The position numbers and the translations under genes are program-made. The notes below the pieces were generated by a model. The model had not been told where the DNA came from. It saw only the letters and a program-made list of their open reading frames with translations, and did no database searches. Source: Lachnospiraceae bacterium (GTDB taxonomy: Bacteria; Bacillota; Clostridia; Lachnospirales; Lachnospiraceae). From it: a stretch of DNA of 37,876 nt. Shown here piece after piece: positions 8,883 through 16,232 of this stretch. Each line of letters opens with the position of its first letter. The stretch's first letter is position 1. The stretch is taken from contig JAFVAL010000044.1 in NCBI GenBank assembly GCA_017480565.1, positions 1 through 37,876 on the forward strand, read 5' to 3'.

Positions 8883-8891
8883 AGTCATTCC

Positions 8892-9194
8892 TCACTTTCC
8901 CAGATCGCCTCTGCCGCGCAGCGCTTTCATGTTGTGCACATGGACATAGTCACCGCGCTTGATATCTACGTCTGCCTCTCCGATGGACTCACCGTACTTC
9001 ATGATGTGCGCCCCCTTCGGGATGTCCACCACGGCGATTTTGTGCCCGTAAGGCACATCGCTGTGTACGATCACGGGATCCAAATGTCCTCTTTTATCAC
9101 GAATCTCGATCTCGTCGCCTGCTTTCACCTCATTTGCAAAAACGGTTGCCACGTTATCCAGATCGTCTACACGCAATGCAAGTTTCACATCCAT
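8892..9194 (-). CDS. UxaA-family hydrolyase, small (SAF-domain) subunit
   Basis: This 100-residue SAF-domain protein corresponds to the N-terminal domain of full-length UxaA, or to SuyA in split enzymes. Visible features are MDVKLALRVDDLDNVATVF, the beta-rich core VIVHSDVPYGHKIAVVDI, and the GESIGEADVDIKRGDYVHVHNM end, whose HVHN is usual for the family. I chose the ATG at 9194 because AAGGAGGAG lies just upstream; a longer frame reading back towards 9287 overlaps the LarA gene and looks noncoding. It is 34 nt after the LarA gene and just before the large subunit, in one operon. Its role is to complete the active site of the dehydratase. Confidence 0.88.
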   Translation of the reverse strand: MDVKLALRVDDLDNVATVFANEVKAGDEIEIRDKRGHLDPVIVHSDVPYGHKIAVVDIPKGAHIMKYGESIGEADVDIKRGDYVHVHNMKALRGRGDLGK

Positions 9195-9228
9195 TGGAAT
9201 CACTCCTCCTTCTTGTGAAATGTATTCG

Positions 9229-10509
9229 TTAGTCTTCTTTGACTGCGAGTACCGCGACACCGTCCGGGATGACGACAACCTTCGCATCCTTACCCATCAT
9301 CTCATAAGCCATTGCGAGGGCTTCATCCGGGCTTGATGCCGGGATCATGTTGGCCTTTCTTACCAGCTCATGATCCAGATAGGTCGTCACCAAGATCACC
9401 TTATGCTTCTTTAAGATTCTGGAATAGATCTGTGCACACCACTGCTCGGAGATGCTCTCTTTCGGAGGAATCTTGGAGAGGAATGCATCGATCTCATCCA
9501 CGGTACCCTTGACGATCAACTTTTCGAAATTGCTGCCGCCCATACCGTCGCAGCACGAACAGCACATGATGATCACGCCGCCGTCCTTGCAGCAAGCCTC
9601 TGCGGTCGCTACAGCCTTCGGGCTCTGATATAAGTTCTGATCCAGCGGATAACCGCCGTTGGACGTCACAACGATATCGCCGGTGATGCCTGGGCACTGT
9701 GCCAGGGAACGGACAAAGGCGACGCCTTTTTCATGGGCTTCTTCCAAATCACCCGCAAACGCAGCGATGACCTTCTTCTCAGAATTGAGCGCCACGTTCA
9801 TAATAAACTGCAGGTTGACCGCTCTCGCCGCATACACCATGTCTTCATGGATGGGATTGTGCTCCAGCACACCTGTCGTGGAATACGGGCTTGCAATTGC
9901 TTTATACGAATGGTTCTCATTGACCGTTGCCGCATTGCAGATACCCGGTAAAATGCTCTTCCTGCCGCCGGAGAATCCCGCAAAGAAATGTGGCTCAATG
10001 AAGCCCTCTGCGATCAGCAGATCACAGTGAAGAGCAACCTTGTTGACCCACAGCTCTGCACCGGACGGAAGTCCGCAGACAAATTCAAAATCATCTTTCT
10101 CAAATGCCTTGTTGACGACGATCTTCTCGTGATCCACGATCTCATCACCGAACATTCTTCTCTGTTCTTCTTCGGTCGTCGGACGATGTAAACCGGTTGC
10201 AATCAGGATCGTAATATCCGCATCGGGATTGCCTTCTCTGATCTCCTTTAGCAGAATTGGCAGGGTCAGTTTGCTGGGAACGGCTCTGGTATGGTCACTG
10301 GTGACCAGGACAACCTTGTTCTTTCCCTTCGCAAGTTCACGCAGTCTCGGCGATCCGATCGGATTTGCTAACGCCTCTTCGACCAGTTCCTTTTCTGTCC
10401 CTTTTGCCTGATATTCATCGGTGCCGGAATAAATCACCGCCTTACAGTTTTCTTCTTCTACATGAAGATCCATGGTAGAGGTATAATACGGAATTTTGAT
10501 CGTTTTCAT
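9229..10509 (-). CDS. LarA-superfamily nickel-pincer-dependent hydroxy-acid racemase/epimerase
   Basis: This 426-residue homologue of lactate racemase LarA carries the key residues of the L. plantarum enzyme at identical numbers: Arg75 (SDHTRAVP), His108 (ATGLHRPT), His174 and Lys184 (EPHFFAGFSGGRKSILPG), His200 (NENH), and Tyr294, Gln295 and Lys298 (YQSPK). Lys184 is the covalent attachment site for the nickel-pincer nucleotide (NPN), and the two other His act as acid/base. The cofactor-making genes larB, larC and larE are not in the window. A striking MCCSCCDGMGG lies near residue 315. It is the first gene of an operon with a split UxaA dehydratase and GntP permease, so it likely inverts C2 of an imported sugar or hydroxy acid rather than lactate. 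The substrate is inference. Confidence 0.88.
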   Translation of the reverse strand: MKTIKIPYYTSTMDLHVEEENCKAVIYSGTDEYQAKGTEKELVEEALANPIGSPRLRELAKGKNKVVLVTSDHTRAVPSKLTLPILLKEIREGNPDADITILIATGLHRPTTEEEQRRMFGDEIVDHEKIVVNKAFEKDDFEFVCGLPSGAELWVNKVALHCDLLIAEGFIEPHFFAGFSGGRKSILPGICNAATVNENHSYKAIASPYSTTGVLEHNPIHEDMVYAARAVNLQFIMNVALNSEKKVIAAFAGDLEEAHEKGVAFVRSLAQCPGITGDIVVTSNGGYPLDQNLYQSPKAVATAEACCKDGGVIIMCCSCCDGMGGSNFEKLIVKGTVDEIDAFLSKIPPKESISEQWCAQIYSRILKKHKVILVTTYLDHELVRKANMIPASSPDEALAMAYEMMGKDAKVVVIPDGVAVLAVKED

Positions 10510-10567
10510 CGGCCTCAGTTCCTTTCTGATGTAAATATGATATTTTTAAAATCGTTCCTCATGTCTT

Positions 10568-10577
10568 ATGTATACAT
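10568..10577. promoter_or_regulatory. Palindromic operator ATGTATACAT over the larA promoter
   Basis: This perfect 10-bp palindrome overlaps the downstream edge of the -10 box and the predicted transcription start of the larA operon. TGTATACA-type palindromes are typical operators of FCD-class GntR repressors, and such a regulator is encoded (damaged) at 5476-6155. Repression by steric block is inferred. Confidence 0.75.
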
Positions 10578-10604
10578 TCTACTTCCATGCTTTGGCTCTG
10601 TCAA
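10576..10604 (-). promoter_or_regulatory. Sigma-A-type promoter of the larA-uxaA-gntP operon
   Basis: On the minus strand TTGACA (10604-10599), a 17-nt spacer and TAGAAT (10581-10576) give a near-consensus promoter about 67 nt upstream of the LarA start codon. The palindromic operator sits immediately downstream. Confidence 0.85.
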
Positions 10605-10683
10605 CCGGAAATTTATGAAAATTCCTATGTTTTCCCCATTTCTCAGTACAAATAAGGCATACATTAAAACCTATTTATGCACT

Positions 10684-10693
10684 ATGTATACAT
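10684..10693. promoter_or_regulatory. Second identical palindrome ATGTATACAT upstream of larA
   Basis: This is a second exact copy of the 10-bp palindrome, with starts 116 bp from the first and upstream of the -35 box. Two identical sites around eleven helical turns apart are compatible with DNA looping by a dimer-of-dimers regulator; that mechanism is inferred. Confidence 0.65.
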
Positions 10694-10710
10694 TTAAATG
10701 TTTGTGTAAT

Positions 10711-10739
10711 AAAAGAGGGAAGAACTTTACTCTTCCCTC
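10711..10739 (-). terminator. Terminator of the GH25 lipoprotein gene
   Basis: GAGGGAAGA (minus strand, from 10739) pairs with TCTTCCCTC (ending 10715) around a 7-nt loop, and TTTTATT follows. The GH25 stop codon lies in the loop. Confidence 0.85.
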
Positions 10740-11668
10740 AAAAATCTAAGATTGACATCTACATTTCCGGCAATCCCAGGGATCTTCCCGCTCTCCGAAC
10801 ACTGCCAGATCTCAAACGCATACGGTGTCTGCGGCTGCGGTTCATAATCCGCATACCAGAAAGGGATATCAGAGAGTGCTTCCATATCATAAAGAAACAT
10901 CTCACTGTACACATTCGAATAAATCATCGCTTCGTACCCAGCGCGCTGGATCCGGTCGCAGAATGCTCTGGCATTGGCCGTCATCTGTGCTGCGCTGATC
11001 CCATCCGTGCGAGCCACGTCTCCTAACACACGCTCCTCATCAAAAACGATCGGAAGCTCCAGCGAGGTATCGCCAAGAAGCGCGATGACAAACTCTGCTT
11101 CCTCCACGGCTTCTTCTTCTGAGATCGCCTGGGAATAAATGTAGACGCCCACAGCAAGTCCTGCCGCCTGCGCTTTCCTTACATTCTCCATACCAAAGCG
11201 GTCTTCCTTTAACGTTCCGCTCTCTCCGTAGCCGCGGTAAGCGATCCGGATGATCGCAAATTTCACGCCTGCAGCTGCCACACTCTCCCAATCGATCTCC
11301 CCCTGATGATGCGAGACATCGATTCCAAGCTCACTTACATACGTCCCGTCCTCGTAGGAAGGAATGTCTCCCGTGGAGAGTTTTGTCCAGTCGTAGGCTT
11401 GCATCGGCGCATTTTCCTGCACTTCAGCTTCGTACCAGGCATCCGACTGTGCGTCATAGAAAGAAAGCACCCGCGGGATCTTCTCAGGCTCCCTCTCCTC
11501 TTCTGTCACGCTTTCGCCTGCCGTCAGCTCACTTACTACGCTTTTACTGGTTTGAATCTCGCTTGTCGTGACCTCACCAGGCGACGTCTGTTTGGCTGCA
11601 CATCCCGTCAAGCAAAATCCAAGAACAAGCACGCAGACCGTGATCCACCATCTTTTCTTATCCCACAT
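10727..11668 (-). CDS. GH25-family (lysozyme-like) lipoprotein
   Basis: This 313-residue secreted, lipid-anchored muramidase-type protein starts at the ATG at 11668 (MWDKKRWW). The signal peptide has the lipobox FCLTGC, followed by a Ser/Thr/Glu-rich linker of about 45 residues. A short segment (LSFYDAQSDAWYEAEV...) precedes the GH25 fold. GH25 landmarks are GIDVSHHQGEIDW, FAIIRIAYRGYGESG, AVGVYIYSQAISEEEA and the catalytic DxE-type LPIVFDEE. The end, FEIWQCSESGKIPGIAGNVDVNLRF, is typical of the fold. The start overlaps the nitroreductase stop by 11 nt, implying coupling, though no functional link is obvious. It probably cleaves the glycan strands of peptidoglycan at the cell surface. Confidence 0.88.
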   Translation of the reverse strand: MWDKKRWWITVCVLVLGFCLTGCAAKQTSPGEVTTSEIQTSKSVVSELTAGESVTEEEREPEKIPRVLSFYDAQSDAWYEAEVQENAPMQAYDWTKLSTGDIPSYEDGTYVSELGIDVSHHQGEIDWESVAAAGVKFAIIRIAYRGYGESGTLKEDRFGMENVRKAQAAGLAVGVYIYSQAISEEEAVEEAEFVIALLGDTSLELPIVFDEERVLGDVARTDGISAAQMTANARAFCDRIQRAGYEAMIYSNVYSEMFLYDMEALSDIPFWYADYEPQPQTPYAFEIWQCSESGKIPGIAGNVDVNLRFLREE

Positions 11669-12251
11669 AATCCACACGAAGCGGTGCTTTTGCAAATGGC
11701 TTGCGGTTTGGAAGTCCATCCTCCCGGTCCGCATATCCCACCGCCAAAGAACCGGTGATCGTCTCCTCCTTCGTAATCCCAAACTGCTCCAGATAGTCTC
11801 GCAGGCGCGCATCCTCCTCCAGCCAGTGCATCTGGTTGATCCAACAACTGCCGAGATCGAGCTCATTTGCCGCAAGCATCATGTTTTCCAGCGCACAGGC
11901 ACTGTCCGCCATGGCATTCGGATGGCTCTTCTGATCTGCGACCACGATCAGCACCGGCGCATGATAATAAAACTCGTAGAGCCCTTTGCGCGACAGATTG
12001 ATCGAGTTTTTCTTCGACTGGTAGGTATTCTCATCGTAAGTCATCTCGGCAAAGCACTCCGTCGCGATCTCTGCGAGGTGGTTAAGCACCTTCGCATCCC
12101 GGATCACCACCAGGTGACAGCCACGAAAGTTCCCGCCACTCGGCGCCTGCCCTGCGGCTGTGACAATCGCATCTAGCTTCTCCTGCTCCACGGATCGATT
12201 TGCAAAACGTCTGGTGCTACATCTGGTAGCAATTGCTTCTAACGTATTCAT
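11658..12251 (-). CDS. Nitroreductase-family flavoprotein
   Basis: This is a 197-residue FMN-dependent nitroreductase-fold oxidoreductase. The N-terminus TLEAIATRCSTRRFANRSV carries the family's flavin-phosphate-binding Arg/Ser pattern, QAPSGGNFRGCHLVVI is the second FMN region, and the GSCWINQMHWL segment lies in the middle. The C-terminal SLAVGYADREDGLPNRKPF ends with the usual GYP-like motif replaced by GYA. The ATG at 12251 is preceded by GAAGGAG. It is divergent from the DUF2974 gene, with about 135 nt between their starts, and cotranscribed with the GH25 gene. The natural substrate cannot be told. Confidence 0.9.
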   Translation of the reverse strand: MNTLEAIATRCSTRRFANRSVEQEKLDAIVTAAGQAPSGGNFRGCHLVVIRDAKVLNHLAEIATECFAEMTYDENTYQSKKNSINLSRKGLYEFYYHAPVLIVVADQKSHPNAMADSACALENMMLAANELDLGSCWINQMHWLEEDARLRDYLEQFGITKEETITGSLAVGYADREDGLPNRKPFAKAPLRVDYVG

Positions 12252-12387
12252 CTTTTTCTCCTTCGCTTCTCATACTATAGATGTCTTAACTATACCCAAC
12301 TAGCCTTCGTGCGTCAATCGCCACTTGCGGCCTCACGAAAAAGGGTGTACGATAGCATCATAAAATCATCGATTGGGGGTAATGATT

Positions 12388-13491
12388 ATGAGTGATCGAA
12401 CCGGAGGCGTTAAGCTCGTCGACTACATCCGCTGGATGGGCGGATTTGACTTTAATACTTATGCTTTTCGCGAGGCAGACGCACTCGTATTATGCGTCAT
12501 CTCTTACTTTGATCTGAACCCTGTTTTTGCAGGAAGAAAGACCGCCTACGTGCGTGAATGTATCCCGATGATTGATGCGGGCGAGGCTAAAATCTGCATC
12601 ACCGGCGGTGACATGGGCAACACTGAGATCTTCGAAGCTGCTGCAAAGTCCAAGCGTTTCGGCTCGCTTTCCATGACCGATTACGAGGATATCATCGATC
12701 AGGAGCAGTCGCTGCAGTTTTCCGCGGTCACCTTCCACGACGAGGACCGCTTCTCCTTCCTTGCCTTCCGCGGTACCGACAGTACGCTCACGGGCTGGAA
12801 GGAAGACTTTATGATCTCATTTACGCAGACGCTGGCACAGAAGATGTCTGTCGATTATGCAGAGCGTGTCTTTGCAAATGATGCCGCAAAGGATCTTTAC
12901 ATCGGCGGCCACTCCAAAGGCGGCAACCAGGCTCTCTACGCGGCTTGCATGTTATCAGACGACCTCTGGGCACGTATCACGCGGGTCTTCTTGCTCGACG
13001 GTCCAGGCTTCTGTCCGGAAGTTTTGGATGTCTCTCTCATCAAGAAGATCGATCCAAAGGCAATTAAAATCATCCCGGAGCACGATATCATAGGCAAATT
13101 ATTTGAACCAAAAATCACCAACACGATCATCGTGGAGAGTTATCGCATCGGTTTTATGCAGCACTCTCTCGCCTCTTGGCTCATCGCCTACGGCGATCTG
13201 GCAGCCCTGCCTGTCAATGATCCGGCATCCGTCTTGATCAGCGATACCATCACAAGCTGGGTCTCCGATATCCCACAGGAAGATCGTCCGAAATTTGTCG
13301 AAGAACTCTTCGACGCGCTCGGTGCCGGTGGCAAGAATTCTCTTGATGATATGGGTCCCGAGGATCTCTGGAACGCCCTGGTCAGCTTCCGCGAGACAAG
13401 TGATATGACCAAGAACACGCTCAAAGATCTGCCGCACTATCTGTGGCAGGAAGTCAAAAATCTGATTGGTCTTTCGGAGTCGGAACCCTGA
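12388..13491 (+). CDS. DUF2974-family lipase-like alpha/beta hydrolase
   Basis: This 367-residue cytoplasmic protein has the features of the Mbeg1-like/DUF2974 hydrolases found in Firmicutes. It begins with VDYIRWMGGFDFNTYAFREADALVLC, followed by SFLAFRGTDSTLTGWKEDF, which resembles the lipase oxyanion region. The nucleophile elbow is YIGGHSKGGNQALYAA, with Ser in GHSKG; a candidate catalytic Asp/His pair lies in the second half (IIPEHDIIGKLF, MQHSLASW). I chose the ATG at 12388, 8 nt after GGGGG, over in-frame starts at 12373 and 12382. Its 3' end overlaps the convergent DNA glycosylase gene by 38 bp. The substrate is unknown; lipid or ester hydrolysis is the family expectation. Confidence 0.82.
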   Translation: MSDRTGGVKLVDYIRWMGGFDFNTYAFREADALVLCVISYFDLNPVFAGRKTAYVRECIPMIDAGEAKICITGGDMGNTEIFEAAAKSKRFGSLSMTDYEDIIDQEQSLQFSAVTFHDEDRFSFLAFRGTDSTLTGWKEDFMISFTQTLAQKMSVDYAERVFANDAAKDLYIGGHSKGGNQALYAACMLSDDLWARITRVFLLDGPGFCPEVLDVSLIKKIDPKAIKIIPEHDIIGKLFEPKITNTIIVESYRIGFMQHSLASWLIAYGDLAALPVNDPASVLISDTITSWVSDIPQEDRPKFVEELFDALGAGGKNSLDDMGPEDLWNALVSFRETSDMTKNTLKDLPHYLWQEVKNLIGLSESEP

Positions 13492-13972
13492 TCACTCGCC
13501 AGGCATCCACAAGCTTCGGCAAAGTCCACGCCGCATTCGCCGGACTGGTAGAAGGCAGACACACTGCCTCTCTGCCGGTCCGTTCTTTTGTGTAACGCAG
13601 ATACATCTTCTCTGCCGTCTTCCCGTTGACATAGATCTCGCGGATCGGCGCGGCATCAAGGATCACTGACAGGTCATTCGCCACCACATTCTTGATGCTC
13701 GCATCGGACGATCCGACGATATCACACGAATGAATCACATCCCAGGCAGCGATATGGTGTCTGTGTAAGAACGCACTTCTCTCCTCCACCGTCTCCGGAA
13801 ATGCATCCTCAAAGATCTCAGAAACCACCCGCCAGAACCGATTCTGCGGATGTCCATAGAAAAAAGCCATCTCCCTGGACTTTACGGAAGGAAAACTTCC
13901 CAGAATCAGGATCTGGGACTCTGCATCGTAAAGTGGAGGGATCGGATGAACGATATGTTGATATTCAGACAT
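13454..13972 (-). CDS. Hypoxanthine (deoxyinosine) DNA glycosylase, UDG family 6
   Basis: This 172-residue uracil-DNA-glycosylase-superfamily protein resembles the HDG subfamily, which removes deaminated adenine from DNA. Motif 1 is ILILGSFPSVKSREMAFFYGHPQNRFW, where GSFPS replaces the GxDPY of classical UDGs and the HPQNRFW block is characteristic. Motif 2 near the C-terminus is LPSTSPANAAW. The ATG at 13972 has AAGGAG about 11 nt upstream, overlapping the stop of the HTH-Uma2 gene, so the two are probably one transcript. It converges on the DUF2974 gene with a 38-bp tail-to-tail overlap, leaving no room for a terminator. Confidence 0.82.
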   Translation of the reverse strand: MSEYQHIVHPIPPLYDAESQILILGSFPSVKSREMAFFYGHPQNRFWRVVSEIFEDAFPETVEERSAFLHRHHIAAWDVIHSCDIVGSSDASIKNVVANDLSVILDAAPIREIYVNGKTAEKMYLRYTKERTGREAVCLPSTSPANAAWTLPKLVDAWRVIRVPTPKDQSDF

Positions 13973-13987
13973 ACACTAAGTTTCTCC

Positions 13988-14785
13988 TTAGAGCTTCGAT
14001 AGATCGATCATTAGCTCCCCACCATAGATGACAACTGGTATCGGAACGTCAAATCCATAAACCCTGGGAATCTCTTCCGACAAGTAAACGACCACTTTCC
14101 TTGCATCCGTATCAATCACCCAGTACTCCTTCACACCGCCTTCCAGATACTTCGTCACTTTCTTTCGAACATCCCGGACCCTGGTTGAAGGAGACAACAC
14201 TTCCAGGCAGAAATCAGGTCCTCCATCGATAAACTTCTCCTTGATCTGATCCGGATTACAAACAACCAGAAAGTCGGGCACGAACACATCCATCTTCCCG
14301 TTCCCGTTGATCATGTGCACGTCCACCGGTGCGAAAAACGGCTGGCACTTACCGCCACAGGCTCGAATAAATGAATCAAATTGTCGGAAGACCTCTCTGA
14401 CCGCAATCTGATGTCTTATGGTTGGGCTCTCCATCTTGATCAGGACACCGTCAATCAATTCTGCACGTTCTCCGTCCTTTAAGTTCTCCAGATCCTTCAG
14501 TGTAGCAGGTCCCTGTACGGTTCGGTATTCCGGCCCAGGTTCGCGCACAACAAGTACATGCGGTTCTTCACTGAAATTATAATAGATCTTCTCAAACGGA
14601 TCCTTTGAAAGCGTCACACCATCAAACAAACGATACAGCTTATCCATCGTATCCTGTCTCGGATGCTTCGTCTCTCCGGAGAAGATCTTCTGCACCGTGC
14701 GGTAAGGAATATCCGTCCGCTTTGCAATCTCCTCACAGCTGAAACCATGTTCCTTCTTCGCTATCTTCATCTCATCAAGCGTCAT
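13988..14785 (-). CDS. HTH (XRE)-Uma2 fusion protein (PD-(D/E)XK nuclease fold)
   Basis: This 265-residue protein has an N-terminal XRE-type helix-turn-helix (about residues 1-50; FSCEEIAKRTDIPYRTVQKI and FSGETKHPRQDTMDKLYRLF). A linker follows, then a Uma2/DUF820 domain from about residue 90. Nuclease-fold landmarks are ELIDGVLIKMESPT, the Asp in VFVPDFLVV, the FCLEVLSPSTR core strand and KVTKYLEGGVKEYWVID. Uma2 proteins alone are about 190 residues, so the HTH is an added DNA-binding module. The start is preceded by GAAAGGAGT. Its promoter overlaps four ATGGGTA repeats, suggesting that the HTH domain regulates its own gene. It precedes the DNA glycosylase gene. Actual nuclease activity is not established. 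Confidence 0.85.
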   Translation of the reverse strand: MTLDEMKIAKKEHGFSCEEIAKRTDIPYRTVQKIFSGETKHPRQDTMDKLYRLFDGVTLSKDPFEKIYYNFSEEPHVLVVREPGPEYRTVQGPATLKDLENLKDGERAELIDGVLIKMESPTIRHQIAVREVFRQFDSFIRACGGKCQPFFAPVDVHMINGNGKMDVFVPDFLVVCNPDQIKEKFIDGGPDFCLEVLSPSTRVRDVRKKVTKYLEGGVKEYWVIDTDARKVVVYLSEEIPRVYGFDVPIPVVIYGGELMIDLSKL

Positions 14786-14801
14786 ATACTTACTCCTTTC
14801 T

Positions 14802-14839
14802 TACCCATTTACCCATTTATTTACCCATATAATACCCAT
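14802..14839. repeat. Four ATGGGTA repeats upstream of the HTH-Uma2 gene
   Basis: TACCCAT occurs on the plus strand at 14802-14808, 14810-14816, 14822-14828 and 14833-14839 (start spacings 8, 12 and 11 nt). On the coding strand these are ATGGGTA copies that flank and overlap the -10 box and extend to the ribosome binding site. They look like binding sites for the gene's own XRE-type HTH. Confidence 0.8.
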
Positions 14840-14857
14840 TTTTATCCTTCTTGTCAA
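14829..14857 (-). promoter_or_regulatory. Promoter of the HTH-Uma2 / DNA glycosylase transcript
   Basis: On the minus strand TTGACA (14857-14852), a 17-nt spacer and TATTAT (14834-14829) form a near-consensus sigma-A promoter 44 nt upstream of the start codon. Confidence 0.82.
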
Positions 14858-14996
14858 GAGGCTTTCCACATGATATACTGGGCTTGTAAAATAACTGTAT
14901 TTAACCTGTATATAATTCATTAATTTATATATTTTTAGCTTCATTTGTATAGAATACGACGAGTGTTCTTTTCGTTAAAAATGAGGTTATATCAAA

Positions 14997-16232
14997 ACGC
15001 AAAACAATGAAATCTACACCGTACTCGTCGCCGATGACGAGGAGGAACTGCGCGAAGCCGTCTGCCAGCTGATCCCTTGGGAGGAAATCGGCTTTCAGCT
15101 CGTCGGCAGTGCGGGAAATGGTCTCGATGCCCTGCAGATGGTCGAGCAGCTGCAGCCGGACTTCTTGCTCACAGATATCCGCATGCCATTCATTTCAGGC
15201 ACAGAGCTGGCAAAGCAAGTGCGCGAGGTGCAGCCTTTGATTCAGGTCGCCTTTTTATCCGGCTATGATGATTTTACCTACGCCAAGGAGGCAATCGACC
15301 ACGATGTCATCGCGTATCTCTTAAAGCCAATCAGCATGAAAGAATTGACCTCTGCGCTCCGGGAGATTCACGCGAAGATCTCTGCCAGATTCCGTGATGT
15401 GTATACCGGTGAGGATAAGCGCGCAAGCCTGCATGTGGCAACGGCTGCCTTGCTTTTAGACATCTACGACGATGCCAAGGAAGAGCGGCGCGTGCGGGAA
15501 TTGTTTGATCAGCTGCATTTTCCGGTCTCGGAAGAGACCCGCTATATCGTGCTTGTCACAGCCTTCCAGGAGAGCCTCAGCCCGACCCTCTCCGATCTCG
15601 CCACGATCAACAAGATCATCCGCCGGGAGTTTACCTGCATCAGTGTGCCCTCCGGCCCACGTATCTACACGTTGGTTGCTGGTGATGGAGAAATGATCCA
15701 GCACATGGAAGTATTTCTCGGTGAGCTCTATCAGGCCTCCAGACGCTTCCTCTCTTCGGACGTTGTCTTAAGCGTCAGCCGGCCTTTTTCCGATCTCTCA
15801 CAGGCCGCAAAAGCCACGCAGGACGCGGTTTCTTTGCAGAAGCACGCCGAAGAAGGCGGCCTTTTCCTGGTACGTGACCGCCAGGACGGTGTCGGCCTGC
15901 TCTGCGACCGCACTTTGGAATTGATCGAAGAAAATTATCAGAATGAAGAGCTCAGTCTCGGCAGTGTCAGCGAGCTTTTGCACGTCAGTCCGAACTACCT
16001 CAGTGCGAACATGAAAAAATACTGCGGGGACACGTTCATCAACCTCTTGATCAAAAAGCGCATGGAAGTTGCCAGGGATCTTCTTTTATCTTCCTCCCGC
16101 AAGATCACGGAGATCTCGGAGCTTTGCGGCTACACCGACCAGCACTATTTCAGTTTCTGTTTTAAGAAGTATTACGGTATCTCCCCCGCGGCGATGCGTC
16201 GCGGCCAATCCGGAAAGGAGGGCGGATCTTGA
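14997..16232 (+). CDS. YesN-type response regulator (receiver + AraC HTH), apparent ACG start
   Basis: This is a response regulator of about 411 residues. The receiver domain begins EIYTVLVADDEEELREA with the acidic pocket DD, phosphoacceptor Asp60 in LLTDIRMP, and Lys in AYLLKPIS. A middle region of unclear fold follows (about 130-300), then a C-terminal AraC-type double HTH (LSLGSVSELLHVSPNYLSANM ... ITEISELCGYTDQHYFSFCFKK). The receiver frame is open back to a TGA at 14982 but contains no ATG, GTG or TTG before an internal ATG at 15138, which would delete the acidic pocket. An ACG at 14997 sits 9 nt after GAGGT, exactly where a start is expected. The gene overlaps the kinase start. It probably controls the sugar transporter downstream. 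Confidence 0.85.
   Translation, partial: TQNNEIYTVLVADDEEELREAVCQLIPWEEIGFQLVGSAGNGLDALQMVEQLQPDFLLTDIRMPFISGTELAKQVREVQPLIQVAFLSGYDDFTYAKEAIDHDVIAYLLKPISMKELTSALREIHAKISARFRDVYTGEDKRASLHVATAALLLDIYDDAKEERRVRELFDQLHFPVSEETRYIVLVTAFQESLSPTLSDLATINKIIRREFTCISVPSGPRIYTLVAGDGEMIQHMEVFLGELYQASRRFLSSDVVLSVSRPFSDLSQAAKATQDAVSLQKHAEEGGLFLVRDRQDGVGLLCDRTLELIEENYQNEELSLGSVSELLHVSPNYLSANMKKYCGDTFINLLIKKRMEVARDLLLSSSRKITEISELCGYTDQHYFSFCFKKYYGISPAAMRRGQSGKEGGS

Noticed and set aside
9195-9287. Extended N-terminus of the SAF-domain subunit
   Set aside because: The extra 31 residues overlap the LarA coding end and lack a ribosome binding site, whereas AAGGAGGAG precedes the ATG at 9194.
14802-14839. CRISPR-like or replication-origin iterons
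   Set aside because: The repeat units are only 7 bp with 1-5 bp spacers and lie on a promoter; no cas or rep gene is near.
15007-15009. ATG at 15007 as the response regulator start
   Set aside because: It is in another frame from the receiver domain (reads MKSTPYSS), so it cannot initiate the protein.
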